This document shows, in pieces, positions 1 through 12,524 of a DNA stretch of 64,000 nt. Source of the DNA: Garcia nutans (taxonomy: Eukaryota > Streptophyta > Magnoliopsida > Malpighiales > Euphorbiaceae); NCBI GenBank assembly GCA_947685225.1, contig CANTUV010000014.1, forward strand, positions 930,001-994,000. Direction: 5' to 3'. Numbering within the stretch: the stretch's first letter is position 1; each line of letters begins with the position of its first letter. Position numbers and translations under genes: made by a program. The notes under the pieces are model-generated. The model saw nothing but the letters and a program-made list of their open reading frames with translations, had not been told where the DNA came from and made no database searches.

Positions 1-930
1 CAAATTATCAATTTAGCATTTTTTATAAACATAATAATTCGATAGGTATAACAAAATTATTTGTTTGGTTAGTTATTAGATATTCAAAAGATTAAAATTA
101 AATGCATTCTTTTCATCTTAATTGTAAAATACTAATAAGATAGTTTGCTCTTATCCTTATTAAGCTTAGATTCAATTTTCAAAGTCAAATACAAAAATAA
201 ATATATTTCTTATTTATTTTAGTTTCGACGTGAATTATCTGTTTTTAATCAAATCAAAAAATATATTTATTATGATTCACAAAATTAATTTATAATATAA
301 CCTCAATCTTAAATTAAAAATAAAGATTATTGATAATAAGCCAATATTAAGTTTTTGAATGCATGAATTTTACCCTACTTCCCTCAATTTACTTGATAAA
401 TATTAGTGTATATATATGTATATAATTATTATTTTTCAATCATTCTAAAAAAAATTAATTAATTTGATTGAACTAAACTAGTCATCAAAATTTGAAAAAA
501 ATTAGAAAGAAGAAAAATACCTAATCACCAAAGTATAATTTGGTGCATGTTACTCAAGGATTATCGTGTTTCGAATCTTAGTAAAACATTTGATTGTATT
601 ATAATTCGAAAAAAAATGATAAAAATAATATTTTTTAATAAAAAATATTATATTTATTTACAAATAATTCATATAAAATAAAATATTTAGTTTCTTAAAT
701 TTTACTAATCAATTGATAAAATATTTTATTTATAAGTAAAATATTTTATTTATAAGTAAACTAATAGAAAAATTATTTATTTTATTGAAATAAGAGATTA
801 TGAAATTTTATATTAAAAGATAATTATATTTGTGTTTTAAGATATAGTAAAATAAGAAATAAATATTATTAGGGTAATTTAGTTATTACTCAAACTTTTT
901 TAATAAATTTAATTATAACTAAATAAATTA
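1..930. other. AT-rich intergenic DNA
   Basis: No coding region or RNA gene was recognised here. The stretch is AT-rich with short homopolymer and A/T runs, including a 20-bp near-tandem repeat (aaaatattttatttataagt) around 718-757. Confidence 0.6.
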
Positions 931-1562
931 GGGCCTGTTTGGTTTTGCGGTTTCATGCAGTTGATAGCTAGTAGCTGGTAGCTGTTAGCTGATGAATAAT
1001 GAGCATTTGGTAAAAATATAGTAAGTTGTTGTTGTTATTGTGTAAAATGACCAATAATGATATAATTTTAAATAAACTCAAAATTTGAAAATTTGAAAAA
1101 TAAATATATTTATAATAAATTTTAAAATATAATCTACCAGCCACAATAAAAATAGATTGTTGCTTTTTTTTGGTAAAATTTATTGGTAGCTTTTTTTTTC
1201 AAAAAAAATATTAGTAGTTTTTTTGTTGGTAAAATATATTGCAATCCTCATAGATTCGATTAGTTAATATATATATATATATATAAAAGATTGACGTATA
1301 AATCATTGATTTGGTATATATCGTTATACTTTAATAATCACACGTTATAAGTTTAAATTAAAGGTTACAGATATTAATATTATCTAATAATTCAGGATTA
1401 ATATTGTCAAATAAAAAAACTATCAGCAGCTGTTTAGAAAAAGCTAGGAGGAGGAGCTTTTTCAAACAGCTGCTGATAAAAAAGTTAACCAAACACCTAT
1501 TCTTGAGCTGATTGACTTGAAATGGCTATCAACTGCCTCAATCAGCTAAACCAAACACTCCC
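931..1562. mobile_element. PIF/Harbinger (Tourist-like) MITE
   Basis: The ends are inverted repeats: GGGCCTGTTTGGTTT on the left, and AACCAAACACTCCC on the right, whose complement begins GGGAGTGTTTGGTT. Both sides are flanked by TTA (928-930 and 1563-1565), the target duplication of PIF/Harbinger elements. The element is 632 bp and has no transposase reading frame, so it is non-autonomous. Subterminal regions are rich in AGCTG/CAGCT motifs. An internal palindrome with 24-25 bp arms (1421-1445 and 1455-1478) lies near the right end. The family assignment rests on the TIR plus TTA; the transposase source is not visible here. Confidence 0.85.
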
Positions 1563-2032
1563 TTAATATATTTTTAAATTTATTTTTTTAATATTTTATT
1601 TTTTTCAATCTAATATCTCAATATTTTATTGTATATTAAAAATATGATAATATTTTTTAATAAAATATAATTTTAATAATATATTAATATAAAATATATT
1701 ATTAATAATAAGATTTTTCACTAATCTATCAAATAACTCATAAACGTACATCTATCCTATATATAATAAAAAAAAAAGAAAAAATACTTACATTGCATTG
1801 ATGTTATTAAAAATAAATTGATCTCCCTTTTTGTTTATTTATCTATTAAAAGCAAAATCTTCAAAGTGCTAATAACTTACAATTACAACTCAGACCTTGA
1901 ATTTTTGCGTTTGACCGAAGAAGCGTCGACGAGTTGACGGGCCAATTAATAAATTCAAATGGAAGGTAGAGTAGTAATTTAATCAATTGAAAAAAAAGGC
2001 CGCGAACGGCGAGCGAACCCAAACATTACAAG
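1563..2032. other. AT-rich spacer upstream of RPA1
   Basis: This is intergenic sequence between the MITE and the RPA1 promoter. It is AT-rich up to about 1890. GC content then rises (a CG-containing block around 1910-2020), as expected near a transcription start. No gene was seen. Confidence 0.5.
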
Positions 2033-2113
2033 TTCCCGCCAATAGAAACTTAAAAGAAAAGGCTCCATTTTTTCATGACCGGGAAAACAAATAACTCTCA
2101 ATCTGCCGCCAAA
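2033..2113 (+). promoter_or_regulatory. Two E2F-type sites in the RPA1 promoter/5' leader
   Basis: TTCCCGCC occurs at 2033-2040. GCCGCCAAA occurs at 2105-2113 and reads TTTGGCGGC on the other strand, an exact match to the E2F consensus TTTSSCGC/S. Both lie within 190 bp of the RPA1 start codon. E2F sites are well known upstream of plant S-phase and DNA-replication genes, so S-phase control of this RPA1 gene is a reasonable inference. The first site lacks the third T of the consensus and is weaker. Confidence 0.65.
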
Positions 2114-2219
2114 TTCACTCAATACAAAATCCCAAACGCTCCTTCGATTGCCATCTTCAATCCTTCACAATACTAAAAAAAAAAAGCCAAATCACAGAAA
2201 CAGAGAGAGAGAAAGAGAG

Positions 2220-5200
2220 ATGGGAAAATGGGTGAGCCCAGATGCTATAGTGACCTTGCTTTCAAATCCCAAACCAGATTCAATCACTGAAGTTCCTGAG
2301 ATAATTGTCCAGATCACTAATCTAGAGCCTAAAGGCAAATCTTACGGGTATGTACTTTTGTGCATTGATATGGGTTTTTTGGATTTGTGTTAGATCTCGC
2401 CGTTTACTGATATAAAAAAGTTTAAATGGATTCGTTGTGATTTTTATTGCTATTTTTGTTATTTGATTTCTTGGTTTATTCTTATTAGATCGCTTGCCAA
2501 TAATTTTAATTGATTTGCATTTGTTGTACTCTGCAGTCTTTTTCATTGATACACAGTTATTTGTCTCTGTTTGCTGATTTTTTGAAACTGATTTTTGCTT
2601 GTTTTCCCTCGTTCTGATAATTACTCCTGTGCTGGATTTGGTTAATTCTGGGTTTATTTATTGATGATATTTAGCAAAAGTAAGTTTTACTCTGGTGTTT
2701 ATGGGTTTGGTGGTTTTTGCAGATATACTGGCTTGCTTATTGACCACGATCTCTGTGTTTTTCTCATTTTGAAAGAGTCATTGTTGTTTTCTGATGCTAA
2801 TGTTCATAATACAGATATTTGTCTGGTTGCTGGCCATTCTTAATGTCCCATAAAGAACGTTTTTGATGTTTTTTCTGTTGCTTTGCTTGCAGTTTTGATG
2901 CTAATGATGGAAAGATGAAGATAAAAGCAATTTTCAATTCCCGTTTGTCTACTGAGATCATCTCCGGAAATATCCAAAACCTGGGTCTCATTCGAATTCT
3001 TGATTATACAGTCAATGAAATTCCCAGTAAATCTGAGAAGTATGAAGCTTAGTTTTATGAGAACTGTTTTTTTTCCCCCAATATTGTTTGGATTTATTTG
3101 TTGATCTGATGCAGTCTCTCTTTCTCATTGTTCTAGTTATTTGATCATAACAAAATGTGAGGCGGTTTCTCCTGCACTTGAAATGGAGATAAAGGATGAG
3201 GTAAAAAAGGAAGAAGCAGGCATAATATTGAAGCCAAAACAAGAAATTGAGATAAAAAAAGAAGCCAGTGGCATTCTTTTGAAGCCCAAACAAGAAACCG
3301 TCACAAAATCAGCTGCTCAGATAGTGCACGAGCAACATCAAAAGTGGGTTTTCGTGTTTGCTTTCAACCATTTTATACACTCTTCTCTTATTCATTCTAG
3401 ATAGGAGCTCATTCTTTGCCATTCTTTTACTTCTGTCGTGTGCATTTATATTTTATCTGTTTCCATGTTTCAGTATGGCTCCTGCTGCGAGAATGGCCAT
3501 GACAAGAAGAGTTCACCCTCTTGTTTCCTTGAATCCTTACCAAGGAAATTGGACAATCAAGGTTCGAGTCACAAGCAAAGGAAATATGCGTACTTATAAG
3601 AATGCAAGAGGTGAAGGTTGTGTTTTTAATGTGGAATTGACAGATGAAGATGTAAGTTGAAAATTTCTGCTTAGACATTTGATTGTTGCAATTTCAACTT
3701 CACGGGGTTAACGTTGATGACTGAAATATCTATATATAGGGTACACAAATACAAGCGACAATGTTCAATGAGGCTGCAAAAAAGTTCTATGATAAGTTTC
3801 AGTTGGGAAAGGTTTACTACATATCTAAAGGAACTCTTAAAGTTGCTAACAAGCAATTTAGAACAGTGCAAAATGATTATGAAATGACTTTAAACGAGAG
3901 TTCTGAAGTAGACGAGGCCAGAGATGAAGCAACTTTTATCCCTGAAACAAAATTTAATTTTGTCCCAATTGATCAATTGGGTCCATATATTGGTACAAAT
4001 GAGCTTGTAGGTAAGAACTTTAGCAATCCATCAGAGTGCATATTTCTGGTTTTTATATGTCCTCATTGATTAGTCATATCTTTCTTTATTTGTTTCAGAT
4101 GTCGTTGGAATCGTGCAAAGTGTATCTCCGACAATGAGCATCCGAAGGAAGAGCAACAATGAGATTATCCCAAAGCGTGACATAACTATTGCAGATGAGA
4201 CGTAAGTGTTTTTGTTTGCCCCTTTCCTGCAATTCAGTTTATCCTCGCTGTTGAGCCATAGCCATATTAAGCTACAAATGTGCAATGCAGGAAGAAGACA
4301 GTTGTGGTGTCGTTGTGGAATGAACTTGCAACTAATGTGGGGCAGGAGCTACTTGACATTGCTGATAAGTCGCCTGTAGTTGCAATCAAATCTGTTAAAG
4401 TTGGTGACTTTCAAGGTAATCTGCCATTAAATCATGGTGTATTTCTCGTAGATGTGGCCTTTTGAAGTCACTAATTTGTAATGGTGTCTTTTAATTGTTC
4501 ATCCAGGTGTAAATTTGTCTACATTGGGTAGAAGCACTGTGCACATCAATCCAGAGACTCCTGAATCAAAGAAGCTGAGAAGCTGGTAAATTTTTGTGAG
4601 CAAGGGTTGCCTTTGATATTTTCCTTTCACTAGTTATTTGTGTATCTCAATATACTTCGTATTTGTTAGGTATGATTCCGAAGGTAAAGAGACTTCAATG
4701 ACCTCAGTTGGTGCTGGTTTAAGCCCTTCAATCAAGAGCGGAGTGAGGTCTATGTATTCTGACAGAGTTTCCATCTCTCACATTACAAGCAATCCATCCT
4801 TGGGCGGTGACAAGGTATGTGCTTCATTATTCTTCATAATAAGATGAGATGCTTTTGTGAAGAGCAATTTGAAATTGCTGATGCTTTTATGTTACATTGT
4901 GTTTGGCGTTTGAGTACTGCTATTGGATTTGAGCAATGGCTGCTGAATGTTTGACGAGTTTTTGATTGATTTACTTAATGAATAGAAAGTTAATTCAATT
5001 CGGTTTGCAGCCCGCATTTTTCAGCATCAGGGCATATATAAGCTTCATCAAGCCTGATCAGAGCATGTGGTACCGGGCTTGCAAGACTTGCAATAAGAAA
5101 GTAACTGAAGCTGTTGGAGGTGGATATTGGTGTGAAGGATGTCAAAAGAATGATGCAGAATGTAGTTTAAGGTGAAAGACCAAGAGGAATATCAAGGGTT

Positions 5201-5678
5201 ATAATATATCCATTTCAATGAAAATTTAACGTCTCATGTACTCATCCTCAAACTTTCTTGTGCCTTGTTTTAAAGGTATATCATGGTGGTTAAAGTCTCA
5301 GATGCAAGTGGTGAAGGTTGGGTTTCTGCATTCAATCAAGAAGCAGAGGTTATCCTTGGTTGCTCTGCGGATGAGCTTGATAACCTGAAATCACAGGTAC
5401 ATCACTGAATTCAAAACTAATGTAGATGAACATATGAAATTCAAGAAATTGGTTTCTAACTCCATTCATTACATTGGCATTTTCAGGAAGAGATTTCATA
5501 CCAACTGAAATTAAAAGAAGCGACATGGAATCCTCATCTTTTCAGGGTCAGTGTTTCCCAGAATGAGTACAACAATGAGAAGAGGCAAAGAATAACAGTA
5601 AGGGGTGTTGCACCAGTCGATTTTGCAGCTGAATCTCGAAATTTGCTAGAAGAAATCTCAAAGATGAAAGCTTCTTAA
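2220..5678 (+). CDS. RPA1: Replication protein A 70 kDa DNA-binding subunit (RPA1)
   Basis: Large subunit of the heterotrimeric single-stranded-DNA binding protein used in replication, repair and recombination in the nucleus. Twelve exons with GT..AG junctions join in frame: 2220-2347, 2893-3039, 3137-3343, 3474-3651, 3740-4010, 4099-4201, 4291-4415, 4507-4585, 4670-4814, 5011-5171, 5276-5396, 5487-5678, giving 618 residues, the usual length for the family. An N-terminal OB fold (DBD-F) occupies about residues 1-105. It is followed by a charged linker, then DBD-A (from about VHPLVSLNPYQGNWTIKVRV), DBD-B and DBD-C. DBD-C holds the zinc ribbon, with Cys485/488 (CKTC) and Cys502/505 (CEGC). The ATG at 2220 is chosen because MGKWVSPDAI begins the conserved N-terminus; an in-frame ATG at 2148 would add an unconserved Lys/Arg-rich leader. 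The linker contains a short internal repeat. Arabidopsis has five RPA1 paralogues; length suggests the A, B or D type rather than the longer C/E type. Confidence 0.95.
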
Positions 5679-7416
5679 TAGTACAATCTTGTTAGTTCTT
5701 AGAATGTTTTTTGGTCAATATGCCTCCAACCTTTTATGTGTTGAGGTATCAGTTGTTTCAATACAAAAGGGAGGGCAAGTCAAGTTTTCAGATTGATGGT
5801 TTTCAAACAAATGCTTGTAATATATGGTTTTAGGCAGTCAGTATTAATTGCTTTGTTAATTATGGTTGATCTTTGTTCACACAAGCTGGTTGATATAGGT
5901 CAGCCCTAGCTTATGCTTTTAGGCTATAAACTTCTTGAGCTCAGCTTGAAAGCTTAGCCAACTGCATTCAGTCTCTTTATATATCAATTAAGTATAATTT
6001 GTTATTGGAAAAATAGTATCTTATATTATATTTTTTAAAATTTTTATTTTTTTATTAGAAGTATTTTAGTTATTTTATTATAAATTCATAATAAATTTAT
6101 TATAAACTGTGTAATATTTATAAATTAATTATAAATTTATTGTAAATTAATAAAAATATAGTATTTTGGTAAATATTTTATAAATTTTGATATTTTAATA
6201 AATATTTTATAAATATAATAAATTTAAAATTATTTTTAAATTTTTTTATATTATCGTAAAAAAGTCCTTTGGTATTGATTCATATTATTAGGATATAAAA
6301 TTAGTATTACTAATTAAAAAAACTTGAATAAGTATTACTAATTCAACTCGTGTCTCTTTGAATTGGGATAAACATGTTGAAAAAATTGATTAGGAATCAC
6401 TGAAATCAAAGCCTATTAAATAAATCTACTAAAAATCTTTTTGCAATTGTATTTATTTTTAGAAAAATAATTTTATTCCAATTTTTTTAAAAAAAAACTG
6501 TGATAATTGTACTCTAAAAATAAAATTAGAAAAAGTAAATATCTTTTGAGTTATGAATAAATCAATTTAAAATTTACGTCTTTCTTACAATTGTTTGAAC
6601 ACACAATTTTATCCTAATTTTAAACTCATTAAAATTCCATTAAAAATTCAAAATTGAAAAAACATTTCATTCTTTTCTAAATAAAAGAATATCTATTTTC
6701 ATTTTTTCTCTATTCACTAAAATCTATTTCCTTAAAATTTTTAAATAAAAATACATCTATTATATACATACACGCAACATGAATGGTAAATAGGGATTGT
6801 ATTTAATTTATTCTAGTTCAACTGGTTTCATGTTAATATAAAAAGAATAATTTGTTACAAATTAAGAAAAAAAATCAAAATTTAAGATTTTAAGTAGATT
6901 TTGACAAGTATATAATGAGGAGTTTGAGTAATATTGTCTTTTTTTTTTTTTTTTAAAGAGAGGTACAATTGCAATATATATATATATATATATCGAAGTA
7001 AATTTACTCAATAAGCTGGAATTATTTCAAACTTTTGGATAACTTTTTCAAATTTTTTTTTAAAAATTATCTATTTTTTGAAACTGTTGATACTATTGCA
7101 AAAAGATATCAAATTTGGATTAATTTATTTAATAAGCCTTTTTTAAAATTTAAAATGGTATTTTTCAAATAATGAGATTCAATCTCAATGCAAAACAAAT
7201 TATACTAATTTCATCTGTGTTTGCTTGCAAGGAAAATTCGGGTTAGAGAATACAATGAAGAAGTTATGAAATATGCACAACATCAAGCAAAAATATAACA
7301 CTTTCTATTGAAAAACCTCATCAAAACACATTAAAATATCTTCTGCAGGAAGTGCAATAGGAGAATGAAATTTACGCTAAAGATGATAAATAAAGAACTT
7401 TATTATCTCATCAATT
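5679..7416. other. Convergent intergenic region between RPA1 and GDPD
   Basis: It should hold the 3' UTRs of both flanking genes. RPA1 transcript sequence probably runs to about 5850. The rest is very AT-rich, with a T-run near 6940 and an (AT)n tract at about 6975-6993. No gene was recognised. Confidence 0.6.
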
Positions 7417-10400
7417 TCAATTTTTATAAGAAGAGACGAGCGATGCTATTTTCTGCAATAATAGTTTGGACTGATTATCATCATCTTGACCATCTTTAGA
7501 TGATGTCCACTCCTGAAAATTATGGAGGCTACCAGTGAAGTCTGTAAAGAGTCCATCAACACCTATCTTGTTAAGCCAGTAATCATATTCTTTATACGGG
7601 TCCTGATGAAATTGGTAGTGTAAGAACTCAGCCTCGTTCCGATATGTGTATGTATGCACCTGAATTCACATCGCCATTGCAAGGAGAAGTTAGATTTTAA
7701 TACTACAAAACAACAATGATTTTGCAAGTCAAATAAATTTATTCAGTTAAAAAATTCAGGAACTTTTGATGAAATGAATGACCAGCGCAGTTTTTCCCTC
7801 ACAAATAATGACTTTTGGTTCATGGAAGTATCATATCATTCACAATGCTTATAAAGAGAAAAACACAAAGAATGTGTGAGCAAATATTATGCTTGAGTTT
7901 CTTGAAGAATCAGCAAGCAATTTCAACGTATGAACACCCGACATTTGGTCTCTGCCAAGTAACAATATTATATTTGGCTTGCTTTAGTGTGCCGGACCTG
8001 TTCAGTCTATACTATATGACCCATTTACTCTTGAAAACTGGGAATCTTTATCCAAGCAGGGATAAACGAGATCACTCATTTCAACACATAATGTGTTAAA
8101 AGTGTTACTGAAGAACTTGCAATTGTCACTTTTACCTTTAATTTTTAATAACTATATCATTGCCATAAAACAAAGAACTCTAGACGGAGATGTTTACCTG
8201 TAGATCATGGGAATGTGCTCTGGCAACGAGATCAGTAGGTGTTTCCAAATAATTATTTACGACAGGAACAACTGTATCCTTCCAGGGTCCAATGCCCACC
8301 ACGTAGTCCTTAATGTAATCCAGATATGCATCAGAAGTGATTTCCCAATATGACTGCAAATTGAAGATGCCATCAACTTCCATTAGAAATTCTAAAGCCA
8401 AAGGAGCCCTCTTGAAAATAAAGAAAAAATATGAAATTTTGATACTTCAAAAAACTCTCACAGAAATTCGAGTTGAATAATGTGAAAAGCATTTAAATCA
8501 ACTGAACATATCTTTTGTAGGGAGGCTGCATTAAAGGAAACACAAACCTGATTAGTGTCTTGTGTCGGCATGGTAAAACCATCAATCAAGAAAATTTTGG
8601 GGGAGTCTGTCATATTTGATATGTACACAAGTGAAGTTGGAGCAAAGGACTGGATAAACACGGGTTGTTTTAGCCAGTCTTTTGACATGTAAGAGCCTTT
8701 ATATCCATACTTCTTGAGTGTCTCAACAAACTTGTCCTCAAATAGCTTACCACCAGGCCATTTTACCTGTTGTTGATACAGTTCAAATATTATAGCATTT
8801 GTGAACTTTTTTCAAAAGAATCTCCAACAAATCAGTACATTATCAAACATAAATGCAGACCACACCAAACATACCCAATGAAAATGTTTCCACAACAAAT
8901 TAAAGGAAATTCTCAAATGCCCACAAGGTTTTCTCAAGTAACTGAAGAGAGTACCAAAACGTATATTAATTGCTACTAATCATGCACTGAAAATCTCATC
9001 AAGTTTCCAGAAAACTAATGCCTCCAAACTGCCATTGTCAGCTTAATTTATATCCTCGGAAGGCCAATGATATTGTAGCGAAATGAAAAAAACTTTGATT
9101 CTGATGATAATATATCAAAATAAAAAACACTTTGATTCTGATTAATCTTAAAGCAATATTTTCTGCAGATAATCTTCAAGGCATGCTTTGGAAAGAAGTT
9201 CCTTACTAGCTGGTTGATAAATACAGGATTTTTTATCTCTGGGTATATTCCAACAACTCTTGGTGCATCCAGTGCAATTGATATGTATTCTTCAAATGTA
9301 ATTATAGGAAATTTTCCTGAGGAACACATAACAGGCTATAATTAGTTATCTATAGTCAATCTGGCTCCAAAATGCACTACTTTCTTTTATTATTACAGAC
9401 AGCATAAAATTTTTATATTGTAAAATTTTTTGAATATGTACAGCATACATATCTAGTAAGATTACTAATCATTCAGCACAGAACCAAATTAACATGTCAT
9501 TTTTTCCTGCTAATTATTACATTGCCAACTATATCACTCATTATTTTTTCAAATAAAATAACATGCCCTGATCCCATAGCCGGTTCAAAGCCAAGTACTT
9601 CTAAGTAGCTTTTTGAACTCATACCATTCCTCTTACACCAAAAGCAGGCAGTTCTTTTCCAAACCAGTAACACAACTAGGCAATTTTTAAGAAACTGAAA
9701 TGTATTGGTATGCTAGAAATTACTGACTTCCATATGAAAAGAGTAAATGTATTTAAGCAATAACTATCAAAGTAAATGAATTTGATCTGAACTAACCATT
9801 ATATTGTTGATTCCGGAATTTAAATCTCTGCTTCACTCGTAAGGTCTTCAGTTCTTCAAGAGTAAAATCAACTACATGCAATGGAAATTACTTTTCAGAT
9901 TTTTATTTTTATTTTTCTGGTGAAAAATATATGATGGGTAGATTCACAAAATTTCAATGTTAATTTGGGCCAAGTCTTGCGCTCAAGGATTATTAAAGTA
10001 CCTATCAGCCAAATAAAATCAACCATAAGAAAATCAAGGCTCCAGTACCCGTGAAAAAGCCAGTGGTGTTGACCCCTTGAACTTCATAGGTCCTTTTACG
10101 ATTTGCAAACTCCTTATGCTCTGCAATGTCAGTTGTGTCATCAAGGGTAACATCATGGAAGCTTATAAGAACACCATCTTTGGAGGATAGAATATCTGTT
10201 TCTATAAAATCTGCTCCTTCTTCAATGGCTCTCTGAAAGGAGCAGTAGTTATCAGAAATACATGTGGGAGTTCATATGCTTGTAAGATGAAAACAAGGGA
10301 AAAAAAAATTGAAATCAATTTATGAAAAACTGAATGGACTAGCTGTCTGAGATATATTACTATTTTGAGACAGCAGAGTTCTCCCTTCCTCTCAATATGC

Positions 10401-11233
10401 ATACAGAAAACCCATAAATGAGTTTACATTAACAGAATTGGCAAACACTTAGATACTGTCGCATATGCATACATACCATGTATGCAGCAGCAGTTTCTTC
10501 AGGAATCTCTCCATTTGATCCTCGATGTGCAATATTGTATGGACGAGAAGTCTGTAAAGGCTGTCTAATACCTTGGTTTAGTTTACTAGGTAGAGGATAT
10601 AAGGGCCTTGCATTGCATCCAAGTAGGAGAGAGAGAAATATGAACAGAATATAACCAGCATTTGCTGTAGCACCATACTATTTATCAATCATACTGATAC
10701 TAGTCCAAGAACAAGATATCATCAAAGACATGAAGAAAACTAGGGTTTTTATCTAATGCTACATTAGTCAGTTCATCCACATAATATGGAGTACAAGCAA
10801 CCTTCCCAGAATTTTTAATCTACAATTTGTCAAGAGATATTGGAACAAATCAATCATAACATTTTTATGTATTGTGTGATCATTCTTCAAGAGATTGAAT
10901 ATGACCAAAGAACCATATTGAGTAACGGCTATGCTTGCATGCAAAAACTAGCACAAATCCTTAAATTAAATACTTCAATTGCCTAATCCAGTACATACAA
11001 ATGCCACTTAACACCAATTCACAATATCCCAAAAATCATCATATGCTTATTTCCAGAATACAACCCAAAAAAAACCCAGAGAAAATAGAGGGGAAAACGA
11101 ACGAAACCAGCAACTGAAATACAAAATAGCACAAAAAGGAAATAGTATATATCCAACATCAAACAACCCATAAACTGAAATAGGAAAAAAAAAAAAAGAA
11201 GGAACCCAGAATTAACTTACATTTCAAAGCCAT
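7417..11233 (-). CDS. Glycerophosphodiester phosphodiesterase, GDPD5/6-like
   Basis: Hydrolyses glycerophosphodiesters to glycerol-3-phosphate and an alcohol, a step in phospholipid turnover and phosphate recycling. Eight exons on the minus strand join in frame: 11233-11221, 10664-10477, 10232-10049, 9871-9797, 9316-9207, 8766-8548, 8353-8198, 7659-7417, giving 395 residues, close to plant GDPD5/6 (my recollection of the family). The 13-nt first coding exon (ATG GCT TTG AAA T) joins an exon encoding a hydrophobic signal peptide (about residues 7-23), so secretion or ER targeting is likely. The GDPD active-site signature is present: His51-Arg52 (AHRGSNGEIPEET), Glu78, Asp80 and His93-Asp94. 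The C-terminal block PYKEYDYWLNKIGVDGLFTD is typical. For exon 7 I used the acceptor before SYWEITSDAY, because an upstream open extension (to 8410) does not match the family. The first exon is inferred from splice signals only. Confidence 0.92.
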
Positions 11234-12524
11234 GGAATTGGCTCTCAACTTCTATGTAAAAGCCCTCTTCTTTCCTCTTCTTTTATCTTTTCTGCCTCTT
11301 CTATCTTTCAGTTTTGACAACTCCCAGAAATGGGTTCAGCTCTACAAGTCAGAAAAGTAATTAAAGGAGCCAACTTCATAAACAAACAGCTAATGATACA
11401 TATAATTATCTGCTGGATCATAAGATATTTAGCTGTGGATACATATGATGAGCAAGAATATTCCTTTTAGATATAATTATCAATTATCAATAACATAGCT
11501 CAAAAAAAATCATTTACAATAAAAAGATAATTTTTTTTCTAATTTTAAACAATAATTAATAATCACCATTGATTATATAGAAAAACCTGGCAACTTGAAT
11601 AATTTCGAATGAATTATTTTTTTAAATAATTATTGATTATTGATTTTTCTTCCATTGCGTTGACTAATAATTAAATTCAAAATAATCTTTTAAAATCAAT
11701 TTAAAAATTAAACTAATTTCAACTTGATATCATGGGCAATCAAACTAAATTAAAAAATAATAATAATAACAACAATTAAACTTAATCCTTTTTAAATCAT
11801 TGTTTCCTTTTTTTCCATCTTCCTGATTTCTAGTAAATTCGTTCAACAGCATCAATTCAGTGAATTGAAAGAGCTTTTTTTTTTTAAAAAAAATATTTTT
11901 CATTTTCTTGATTAATTGAGTGGCATACAGTGAAAAAGAATCAATGATTTGAGATTTGTTAAAAGAAGCAAAATTTTGTAGAGATTTTGCGATTGGGACT
12001 GCATCAATCATCGACTTCACAATGCTCTGGATGGATATGGGTGGCGGTAATGGTTATATTCTCATCTCCGATTTCGGCTTCCACTCAACCGCCAACAATG
12101 GCTTCAACCAAAAAGCTGGTGCGTATCAAAGTCGCTGTTCATGCTTCTTTTTATCATCTTCACTCTGGTTTTTTTTTTTTCTCTTATTTCTTTGATTTTT
12201 CTTGTTCGATTTTAAATTTTATTTATTTTCTCTTTTGTTTAAGAGAAACTCAAATTAAATCCATATTTTCAGAGTTTTCAAATGGTAGAAATTGGGTGAA
12301 CTTTAGAACAATTTCATTAGGAAAATGAACAAAAACAGCTACTTTTCCATTAAAAGCTAAACACATTTCTTTCAAGAGTTCCTAAAAGAAAGGAGAAAAG
12401 GTCTAAGCAAAAGCAAATAAAAGAACAGGGCATTTAGAGGGGAAAAGAAAAGGCAGCTTACTAGTTTCAGGTTTTTATGAAATTTTTCTATACCATAACC
12501 TTTCAGAATGGGAGTATAAATACT
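11234..12524. other. GDPD promoter/5' leader and AFP 3' flank
   Basis: A pyrimidine-rich leader on the minus strand lies just upstream of the GDPD start (11234-11345), consistent with a 5' UTR. Between 11400 and 11950 the DNA is AT-rich. A short GC-richer block at 11990-12140 contains overlapping small plus-strand frames, but none resembles a known protein. The 3' UTR of the Ninja-family gene probably occupies part of 12300-12524. Confidence 0.5.

Noticed and set aside
8354..8410. Extended exon of GDPD encoding RAPLALEFLMEVDGIFNLQ
   Set aside because: Open in frame, but the conserved family sequence runs DTNQ directly into the SYWEITSDAY segment, and a good acceptor (tttgcag) precedes that point.
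11956..12328. Two overlapping plus-strand frames, one starting MASTKKL near 12098
   Set aside because: No similarity to a known family, no supporting downstream exon, and location between a promoter and a 3' UTR. The GC rise alone is not enough to call a gene.
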